Below the pieces are notes generated by a model. That model did not search any database. It worked only from the letters and a program-made list of their open reading frames with translations, and was not told where the DNA came from. This document shows, piece after piece, positions 50,925-60,100 of a DNA stretch of 64,000 nucleotides. The position numbers were made by a program, and so were the translations under genes. The first letter of the stretch is position 1. Every line of letters starts with the position of its first letter. Source of the DNA: JAOBAU01 sp034667465. Lineage in GTDB: Bacteria > Acidobacteriota > Thermoanaerobaculia > Gp7-AA8. The stretch lies in assembly GCA_034667465.1 (NCBI GenBank), contig JAXDJV010000002.1:558001-622000 (forward strand), read 5' to 3'.

Positions 50925-52942
50925 CACTTTTCGTCCTCGCGCTTGCGACGATCGACGCCCGAACGTGCTTTCTTCGTCAGCATCGTCAGACGCTCCTGCA
51001 CCTGATGCACGGCGAGCACGTACGCGGCGTGACTCCACGTCAGCGGTGAAACGGAAAGCGGCTTGCCGCTGTACGGATCGACCTGTTCCGGAAGTACGCC
51101 GCTCGGCAGCGCGCGCGCGACCGTCCACTCCAGCAGCGCGATCGCTTTCTGCAACTGATCGAGCGACTGCGCGCGGCGCGCGTGCCACTGCGCGACGCCG
51201 AGCGTGCAGAGAATCCACGGATTGCCCGGCACGTCGGCGATCTCTTTCGAGACCTGAAAATAGTAATCGTCTTCGTAACGCGCGATGCCGCCGACGTCCG
51301 TCTTCACCGTCAGCCGCTCGACGATCTGTTCCATCGTGGAGACGACCTTCGGATCGTCGGGCGAGAACATGTCGAAGAGCCAGAGACCGGCGATCGATGA
51401 ATCGATCGTTGTATCGGCGGTCAGCTCACCCGACGACGACACGTTGACCATCCGCGCGAAGCGCCGCAGCTTGTCATCGTAGAGATGCTTGTCGGTCGCT
51501 TCGCGAATCTCCGCGGCCGCGGTCGCGTAACGCTCCGCCACCGACTCCTCGCCGAACGCGCGCGCAAACTTCGACGCCGCCATCAGCCCGCCCCACACCG
51601 CGCCGATCGTGAACGCCGGAATCCCCCGCCGCTCCTCCCACAGGTCGTACGACGATGCAGGAAGCCGCGTGTGCGGCTCGCGATAACGCGCCAGAAAATC
51701 GCCGATCGTTTTTACCATCGGCTTGTACAGCGGCCGGACGAACTCGACGTCGTGGAACGTTTCGAAGTGGCGCCACAGCGCCCAGATGACGAGCGCCGTT
51801 TCGTCTTCCTGAATCGGCAGTTGTCGTCGTCCATCCGCCGACATCCACGGATGCCACGACGAGCCGACTGAACCGTCCGGGTTGTACTTGTGCAGCAGAA
51901 ATCCGCCATCCGTGATGAGGTTCTGGCAGAAGGTGAAGAAGCGCCTCGTGATGTCGGGATAGCCGGCCTGAATCAGCGCGACGGTAACGATCGCGCCGTC
52001 GCGTGGCCACATATACGTGTACGTGTCGCGGCCGAACTGCACGATGTCCGAATCGGTCGCGGCGATCACGGCGCCGCTGTTGTCGATCTGCGTTCGGATG
52101 ATCAGCAGCGAACGTCGATAGAGTCGTTGCACCGCTTCCGGCAGCGATCCCGAATCGGGCGCGGCCTCGCGCTTCACCCACAACTTCCAGTAATTGCGCG
52201 TTCGTTCAAGAAACGATTCCGCGCCGCGCTCGCGCACCATCGCATCGAGCGCCGAGACGTCGCGATACGACGTGCCGAACGCCCACCAGATCCACGCGAC
52301 CGCCGTCGACTCCGGTTTCAGCGACAGCTCGAGCATGCCGGTCGCGTCGACCGATCCCTGCGCGATGGCGTTGCGCTGCAGATTGCCGTCTTCCGCATCG
52401 CGCCACGTTCCCTGGTAACCGTCCCGTTCCTTCGTGCCGATCGCGAAACCGCTGAAGCCGAATCGATCGTCGATCGATCCATTCATCAGCACGTAGCGCC
52501 GCGCTTTGTACGCGACCAGGCCGTTGAACTCCGGATCGTAAAAGATCGTGTCGCCGATGGCGTTGCCGGAGAGATGCGGATCGAAGTGCGTGTAGATGTG
52601 CACGGACCGCGGAGCTTCGCTGAGGTTGCGCAGCTCGATGCGGCGGACGAAGAGATCGCGATCGAAATCGACCGCATCGCTCAGCGTCATCTCCAGTTGC
52701 ATCGACTGCGCGCGCGCGAAGACGCGCGTGACCAGCGTGTCTTCTTCGTAGTCGCGCGTCTTCTCCCACAACGGACTGGAGATCCACGCGAACGTACCGT
52801 CGCACCAGAGACCGAAGTGCGAGATGTCGCCGACCGTCTGATTGTCCTGGCCGACGTGCGGGTAGTAGACGTCGCGGATGTTGTAGTCGTGATCGAAATT
52901 GATCAGGAGGTTGCCATTGGAGATCGGCAGATCGCGCGGCAT
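50924..52942 (-). CDS. Glycoside hydrolase family 15 (glucoamylase-like) protein
   Basis: A 672-residue protein. An N-terminal beta-sandwich domain ('LPISNGNLLINFDHDYNIRD', as in bacterial glucoamylases) is followed by an (alpha/alpha)6 barrel. 'YMWPRDGAIVTVALI' (about 310-324) is the GH15 substrate region; the general acid is probably Glu436 in 'SYDLWEERRG' and the general base Glu619 in 'GVLPEQVDP'. There is no signal peptide, so the enzyme is cytoplasmic and may act on glycogen-derived or trehalose-like glucosides. The ATG at 52942 is taken as the start of homology; the frame extends into the heptamer repeat upstream, but that part is repeat-derived. The diguanylate cyclase gene is coupled downstream. 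Confidence 0.92.
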   Translation of the reverse strand: MPRDLPISNGNLLINFDHDYNIRDVYYPHVGQDNQTVGDISHFGLWCDGTFAWISSPLWEKTRDYEEDTLVTRVFARAQSMQLEMTLSDAVDFDRDLFVRRIELRNLSEAPRSVHIYTHFDPHLSGNAIGDTIFYDPEFNGLVAYKARRYVLMNGSIDDRFGFSGFAIGTKERDGYQGTWRDAEDGNLQRNAIAQGSVDATGMLELSLKPESTAVAWIWWAFGTSYRDVSALDAMVRERGAESFLERTRNYWKLWVKREAAPDSGSLPEAVQRLYRRSLLIIRTQIDNSGAVIAATDSDIVQFGRDTYTYMWPRDGAIVTVALIQAGYPDITRRFFTFCQNLITDGGFLLHKYNPDGSVGSSWHPWMSADGRRQLPIQEDETALVIWALWRHFETFHDVEFVRPLYKPMVKTIGDFLARYREPHTRLPASSYDLWEERRGIPAFTIGAVWGGLMAASKFARAFGEESVAERYATAAAEIREATDKHLYDDKLRRFARMVNVSSSGELTADTTIDSSIAGLWLFDMFSPDDPKVVSTMEQIVERLTVKTDVGGIARYEDDYYFQVSKEIADVPGNPWILCTLGVAQWHARRAQSLDQLQKAIALLEWTVARALPSGVLPEQVDPYSGKPLSVSPLTWSHAAYVLAVHQVQERLTMLTKKARSGVDRRKREDEK

Positions 52943-52960
52943 CGTGGAAGGACTGTAGCA

Positions 52961-53039
52961 AAGGATGAAGGATGAAGGATGAATGATGAAGAGTGTCTGT
53001 CTTTCATCCTTCATCCCTCATCCTTCATCCTTCCTTCAT
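52961..53039. repeat. Heptamer repeats in inverted orientation between divergent genes
   Basis: Left arm (52961-52990): about four copies of aaggatg/gatgaag type heptamers. A 12-base spacer (53001-ish, gagtgtctgtct) separates it from the right arm (about 53003-53039), made of ttcatcc-type heptamers, the complement of the left arm. The pair could form a long imperfect hairpin. Both divergent genes begin right at the edges of this element: GH15 at 52942 and glycerate kinase at 53038, whose ATG is in the last unit. Confidence 0.8.
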
Positions 53040-54165
53040 GGACCTGCTCGACATCTATCTTCGAACGCTCGACGCCTGTGCGCCCGACGTGCTCGTACGT
53101 CGCGTGCTGCCGCACGACGCGCCGCGAAATGTCGTCGCCATCGGCAAGTGCGGGGCGCGACTGCTCGACGGCGTCGCGCAGGAGCTCGGGATTGCACGCG
53201 CGTTCGTCGCGGTGCCGGAAGGTTACGGACTGCCGACTGCGAATGCGGAGATTGCGATCGGCGGTCATCCCGACATGACGAGTGCGAGCTTCGACGCGGG
53301 ACGAAAGCTCCTCGAGTTTGTCGACAGCTGCGACGACATTCTCTTTCTCATCTCGGGCGGCGGCTCCGCATGCGTCGAAGTTCCGATCGACGGAATCAGT
53401 GAACGCGAGCTCGCCGAGATCAACGCGACGCTCGTCGCCTCCGGTCTGCCGATCGGCGAGATCAACATCGTTCGCAAACACCTCTCCGCGATCAAAGGCG
53501 GACAACTCGCGCAACGCGTTCGCGGCCGATCGATGACGCTCATCTACTCCGACGTCGCGCGCGGCGCGCTCGCCGACGTCGCATCGGGACCGACGCTGCC
53601 GGATCGCTCGACGATCGCAGACGCCGCGGCAATCGCCGCGCAAATCGGGATCCATCCGCGCACGTTTGGCGAAACCGTTAAGCAGCTCGATCGCACAGAC
53701 GTAAAACTGATCGCGGACAACGACACGCTGCTGAATACGGTCCCGACTGATATGCGAATGACGATCGAATGCGATGTCGCGACCGCAGCGCAACAGCTCT
53801 TCGACGCCGCGCGCAACCGGCAACCCGGTCAGCTTCTCGCCGCCGGCGGCGAACCGACCGTCATCCGCCGCGGCGATGGTCGCGGAGGACGCTGCACCGA
53901 GCTCGCCGCGCGCTTCGCACTTCTCGCACTCGATGCCGGCGATACGAACTTCGATGCGCTCTTCGGCAGCTCCGACGGCGTCGACGGCACGAGCGGCGCG
54001 GCCGGCATTCTCCTGCGGGGAATCCCGCCCATCGACCGCTCGTGGGCAAATCGTGAACTTGCGCGGTCGAACTCGCTTGTGGTCGCGGAGGCGGCCGGGG
54101 AAGCGATTAGAATTCCGGTGACCGGCAATAACCTCCGTGATCTCTATCTTTTGGCTCGCCGTTAG
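53038..54165 (+). CDS. Glycerate 2-kinase (DUF4147/MOFRL family)
   Basis: A 375-residue kinase forming 2-phosphoglycerate from glycerate and ATP. Motifs: 'NVVAIGKCGARLLDGVA' near the N-terminus, 'DDILFLISGGGSACVEVP' (the Gly-Gly-Gly-Ser nucleotide loop), 'LPIGEINIVRKHLSAIKGGQ', and the MOFRL part with 'GGEPTVIRRGDGRGGRCTEL' and 'ALFGSSDGVDGTSGAAG'. It is shorter than many relatives (about 420). It begins inside a heptamer repeat and lacks a clear ribosome site. With serine and glyoxylate-related genes at 30707-34666 it could feed glycerate into glycolysis via enolase (47821), but the genes are not linked directly. Confidence 0.92.
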   Translation: MDLLDIYLRTLDACAPDVLVRRVLPHDAPRNVVAIGKCGARLLDGVAQELGIARAFVAVPEGYGLPTANAEIAIGGHPDMTSASFDAGRKLLEFVDSCDDILFLISGGGSACVEVPIDGISERELAEINATLVASGLPIGEINIVRKHLSAIKGGQLAQRVRGRSMTLIYSDVARGALADVASGPTLPDRSTIADAAAIAAQIGIHPRTFGETVKQLDRTDVKLIADNDTLLNTVPTDMRMTIECDVATAAQQLFDAARNRQPGQLLAAGGEPTVIRRGDGRGGRCTELAARFALLALDAGDTNFDALFGSSDGVDGTSGAAGILLRGIPPIDRSWANRELARSNSLVVAEAAGEAIRIPVTGNNLRDLYLLARR

Positions 54166-54186
54166 CAGGCGCGGGCGTACAGCTCG

Positions 54187-57100
54187 ATGGACGAAGTAAA
54201 ACCGACAGTCGAAGGGCATCACCGCTCCGCTCGCGAGCGCCAGCGGCGCGGTCCGATGTGGGGCTGCCTCGGCACACTCCTCAAGCTGATGATTTTCGGC
54301 GCGATCGCGATCACGCTGATCGTCGGTCTCGGCTGGTGGTACGTCGGTTCCACCTCGTTCGCCGGCCTCGTGAAAGCACGCATCGAGAAGACGCTCGAAG
54401 CACGGCTCGGCCGGGACGTCACCATCGGCAGCGTCGAGATCGTGCGCACGCGGCCGCAGCAGGTCATCGTCACCGATCTACGCATCGCCAACTCGCCCGG
54501 TGCCGTGCATCCGTATTTCGCCACCGTCAAACGGCTCGTCATCGCCGGCGGCGTCGAATCGTTCTGGACGCGCAACATCAAAGTCGGCCGCATCGACATC
54601 GATCAGCCGAGGCTCTTCTTCGAGGTCTATCCCGCCGGCTCATCGCTTGTACACAATTTCCCGCGCTGGCAATCGGGACCGCCGAGCCGCTACGAGATCT
54701 ATCACCTCGAGCTCGACAAGATGTACGTCACCGGCGGTGCGCTCGACTTCCTCGATCGCAAGCACAAGATCGCCGCGGTTACGACCGGGATTCGTTCCGA
54801 GCTGACCGTCACCTCCGCGCAGAACCGCTACGCCGGCGTGATGACCGGCGACCTGGTTCGCGTCCGCATTCAGGATTACGTTCCGTTCGATCTCGATCTG
54901 CGCGGCTCGTTCGTCTACGAGCCGAACAAGCTCGCGCTGAATTCGATCGCCATGCGCGGCCGCGACATGGAAGTGTTCGTGAACGGCAACGTCGCGCCGC
55001 TCGCCGATGGCGCCTACAACCTCAAGCTCGATTCGCGCATGACGCTGGCGCGCGTTCGCGAGATCTTCCGCATCAACAAAACGCTCGACGGACTCGTCGC
55101 GCTCACCGGAAATCTGAAAGGGAAGCAGGGCGACTTCTCGCTGACCGGCGCGTGGACGTCATCGAAGATCGCCGCCGACGTTTACGACCTCGCGAATTTG
55201 AAAGGGCGGATGAACGTCACCGGCGAGCGCGCCATCGTCGACGTTGAACGCGCGTCGTACGGCGCCGGCTCGATCGCCGCGCATTATGTGCTCCCCGGAT
55301 TCTCGGAACCGTATCCGCAGGACGTCGAGTTGAAGTACGACCGCGTCTCGCTCGAAAAACTTTTCAGCGACTGGGGAGTGAAAGGAACGGGACTGCGCGG
55401 CGGCGCCACCGGTCGTCTCACCTATCACTGGAACAAAGACCGCGTGCTCGCCGGCACCGGCGAAGGAACGGCGACGCTCGCGCAGAACGCGACCGCGTTC
55501 TCCGACGCTAAGTATCCGATCGCACTCGGCGGTTCGACCGACTTCGCGCTCGACAACGGCGTCGTCATCTTCCGTCGCGGCGAGTTGAAGACCGCCGCGT
55601 CGACGATCGGCTTTCGCGGCAAGCTGCGCATCGAAGACGTCAACACCGACCTGCTGCTGAACATCGACAGCAGCGACTTCTCCGAGCTTGATCGCGCCGC
55701 GTACAACTTCGCGAAGTCGGCCGGCAAGAAGAACTACGACCTCCTCGGACTCGGCGGCAGCGGCACGATCACCGGCAGCGTCGTCGGCAAATTGAAAACG
55801 CCGCAGGTCGTCGCACACATCGCCGCCGCGAACACGAAGTACAACAACATCGTTCTCGGCGACTCGAACATCGACCTGAAATACGACGGCGCGAAAAGCG
55901 TGCTGACGTTCGAGCGCGCCACGTTCAAAGACGCGAACGGAACACTCGTGCTGACCGGTACGGTCGGCTTCCCCGATCGCGGTCCGTCGCCGCTCTTCGA
56001 TCTCGCCGTCGACGCGGTCAACTATCCGATCGACAAAGCGATGGCGACGGTGAATCTCAAGCTCGCCGCGAAAGGACTCGGCACCGGCAAGCTGCTCATC
56101 ACCGGTTCGGGCGACAACGGCCGCGTGCATTTCGCCGGACTGACGATCAACCAGGGGAAAGCGCAGGTTCGCCTGAACGGCGACATTGCGTGGAAGCCGG
56201 GGAAAGGAAATCTCGACCTCGACATCGTCGCGAAGTCGTATCCGATCGCCGACCTCGTCGCATTCTTCGAGCTCGGCAATCTGCCGATCACCGGCGAGCT
56301 GACCGGCACGCTGCATCTCGCCGGACCGAAGACGAAGCTCGAAGGAGCCGGCGACATCGTCATCGCCAACGGCTCGATCTACGGCGAGCCGGTGGAGAGC
56401 GCGGCCGCGAAGATCGTCTTCACGCAGGGAAAGATGCGCGCGACCGACGTGACGGTGAAAGCGACCGCCGGCACGATCACCGGCGAAGCGGAGCTCGACC
56501 TCGGCACGAATGAGTTCAACTACACGATCAAGTCGTCATCGATCGATCTGTCGAAACTGAAAGCGCTCTCGTCGCTGGCCGGACTGCTCGGCGGCAACAT
56601 CACGCTGACGTCGACCGGCGGCGGCACGCTCGATCAGCCGGAACTCGTAATCGAAGCGACGCTCAATCAGGCGACGCTGCGCGGCCTGGCATTGCCGCCC
56701 GATCTTCCGCCGCCGACGATCTATCTCGCCGTTCGCAACGGCCGGCTCGTCGTGAAAGGCTCGATTGCAAATCTCGTCACGATCGACGGCGACGGAACGA
56801 TCGCGCCCGACGGCACGCTCGACGGACTCGTGACCATCGTCGTCAGCGACCTCGCGAAGTTGCTGTTGATCTCGCCGAACACCGCAACGCTGCCGGCGTC
56901 CGGCAGCCTTACCATCGAAGCGCGACTCGGCGGAAAACTAAGCTCGATCGAAGCCTTGCGCATCGACGCAAGCGTCCCGGTGCTCAACCTCAAAGTCTCC
57001 GAGCATTCGTTCGTGGCGGCGCGACCGCTGCGACTCGGCTTGCGCGATGGCCGCCTCATCTTCGACGACTTCGAGCTGAAGCTCGCCGACACGCCGTCGA

Positions 57101-60100
57101 CGCTCGCCGTCAGCGGCTACGCGGAAGTCGCCGGCGCGAAACGGCTGGCGATCGAAGTGCGCGGCACGCTCGAAGCGGCGCTCGCACAACTCTTCATTCA
57201 CGATCTGCGCGCCGACGGTCACGTCGTCGTCGCGCTCGGCGTCCACGGCACGCTCGCCGAGCCGCGGCTCGCCGGAACCGCCGAGTTTCAGGACGCGCAG
57301 GTTCGCTTCGCCGGCTTCCCGCAGATCATCGATCACCTCACCGGCACGCTCGTCTTCAAAGGCGATCGCATCGACATCGACGCGCTGCATGCGCAGGTCG
57401 GCGGCGGCTCGATCATCGCCGGCGGCTCGGTCACGCTCGACGGCATGAAGCCGCAGCGCGCGCGCATCACGCTGCAGGGAACCGACGTCGCCATCCGCTA
57501 CTTTGAAGGCGTCACGGTCGCGGGCAACTTCAGTCTGCTGCTCGCCGGCGACGGCGATCGCTTCGTGTTGTCGGGCGATGTGAATGTCGATCGCGCCGTC
57601 TATTTCAAGGACTTCGATTTCCAGGCGTCGCTGCTCAATGTCGTGCTGTCGCGTCGCGGCGTCACGCCGATCGTCGCCGCGTCGTGGCAGGACCGCGTCG
57701 GACTGCGGCTGCATCTCAGCGCGCCCGGTACGCTCGCCGTCCGCGACAACATCGCCGACGTGACCGGCAGTGCCGACATCGATCTGAGCGGCACACTCGC
57801 CAACCCGATCGTCCTCGGCTCCGTGACGCTCGACGAAGGCGGGCGCGTTCGCTTCAACAACATCGACTATCACATCGTTCGCGGCTCGATCAATTTCCAG
57901 AATCCGTTCCGCATCGATCCCTACTTCGACGTCACGTTCGAAGGACGCGTGCGCGGCGGATTCTCCGAAGTGGAAGGCGGTCCGGTCGAAGTGAGCGTCA
58001 ACATCACCGGCACGCTCGATCGCATCTCGCCGACGATCACCTCCGATCCGCCCGCCAGCGACATCACGCTCTTCACGATCCTCGGCTTCGGCGCGCTCAC
58101 GTCGCCGCAGGCCGGCACCGGCGGCAACGCGGAAGCGGCGATGGCCGGACGCTCGATCCTCTATCAGAGTCTCGTCAACGCGATCGGCTCGCGGCTCTTC
58201 ACGTTCGCCGACGTCTTCTCATTCGATCCCGGCAATCTCGATACGACCGGCGATCCCGGTCCGAAGGTGACGCTCGAGAAGCGGGTCTCCGACGCGCTGC
58301 GCGTAGTCGTCGTCTACAACACACGCGACTCGCGCAACAAAGAGCTGATCGAGTGGCAGGCCAATCCCGAATGGACGGTGCAGTTCACGCGCGACGAGCC
58401 GCACAACGAGTACCGGCTCGAAGGTCGTTTCCGTCGCCGGTACGCCGGTCACTGGACGCTCGGCTCTCGCCGTAATGCAGTGAACGCGTCGGCGTCGATG
58501 ACGCCGCTCGTCATTGCTCCCGAGCCGCAGACGACCGCCGCGCAATTGCCGCCGGGACCGCATGTGCCGAGCCGCGAAGTTCCGTACGACGGACGGCGAA
58601 TCACGACGATCAACTTCCGCAGCGACGGCCGCTTCGACACCAGCAAGTTGTCGCAGTACGTCGTCGTCAAGCCGGGCGATGCGCTGACGATTCGCGCGGT
58701 GCAGTCGTCGATCAAGAGCATCTTCGCGACCGGCGATTTCCGCGATGTGCGCATCGAAGCGGTCGATGACGGCGACGGCGCAGCGCTGACGGTCGCGCTC
58801 TTCCTCAACTATCGCGTCGCCGCAATCGAGCTCGAAGGACTGCACGGCGCCGATCGGACGCGCGCGGAACGCGAGCTGACCATTCGCACCGGCGACGTCG
58901 TTTCGCTGAGCGCCGTCGATCACAGCGCCGTCGCCGTGCAGCAGTTCCTCAATCGCGTCGGCTATCTCGAAGCGGTCGTCGATCCGGAAACGACCTTCCA
59001 TCGCGAGCTCAATCGCGCCGACATCACGTTCCACATCACCACCGGCGTGCGCGCCACGATCGCGTCGGTCGTCTTCGAAGGCGACATCGCGCCGCTCACG
59101 CCGGCCATGCTGATCGCCGAGATGCGCAATCGTCCCGGCGCACATTTCTCCGTTGCACAGGCGCGCACCGACGCCGATCGGATGCGCCTCTCGCTCTTCC
59201 ACAACGATTACCGCAAGGCCGACGTTCGCTATCAGAACTACGTGTATGACGCCGCCGCGAAAACGGTGGCGCTGCATTACAAGGCGACGGTCGGTCCGAA
59301 GGTGCGCGTCGCAGTGACCGGCGCGACGAAACGCTCCCTGCGCGGACTGCTGCCGTTCCGCCGCAATCAGGGTTACAGCGAAGACGTCATCGATCGCGCG
59401 GCGAGCGACATCGTCACGCACTATCAGCAGCAGGGTTACTTCAACGCCGCCGTCGACACGGAAGGGAAGCTCGTCGACGGTGTCTGGGTGACGACGTTCC
59501 ACGTCGTTCCAGGTCAGCGCTATCGACTGGCGAGCGTGACGTTCACCGGCAATCAGAAAGTCGATGACAAGAAGCTGGCGAAGGTCGTCTCGGTCGCGCC
59601 GACCGGCGGCTTCCGCAACTTCCTCTCCGGACTGCTGCGTCGTCCGACCGGAATCACGCGCGCGCAGCTGGGCGGAGATCGCGACGCGCTCGAGTCGTAT
59701 TACCGGCTGCAGGGATTTTCGGAAGCGACGGTCGATACGCCGGTGGCGCTGCCGCATCCTGATGGAACGTTGTCGGTCGAGTTCCCGATCGTCGAAGGAC
59801 CGCAAACGCTGCTCTCCGAAGTGCACGTCGAAGGGAATGAGCAGGTGAAGGCGAGCGAGTTGCCGAAGCTGCAACTGAAGCCGGGCGATCCGCTCAATCC
59901 GCAACTGCTGCGCGAGGATCTCGTCGCGTTGCAGACGTTCTATGCCGACCGCGGAAACGCCGAGGTGCAGATCGTCCCGCGCGCGGATTCGTCGACGGAT
60001 AAGACGTCGGCGAAGCTCTCGTACGTCATCGCGGAAGGACCGAAGATCAAAGTCGACGAAGTGATCGTGCGCGGCAACACGTACACGAAGTCGAGCGTCG

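Noticed and set aside
52961..53039. CRISPR array
   Set aside because: The repeats are 7-base units without regular spacers, arranged as mirror arms, and no cas gene is near.
55159..56316. Minus-strand frame within the TamB-Omp85 gene
   Set aside because: No ribosome site or domain; composition matches a complement shadow.
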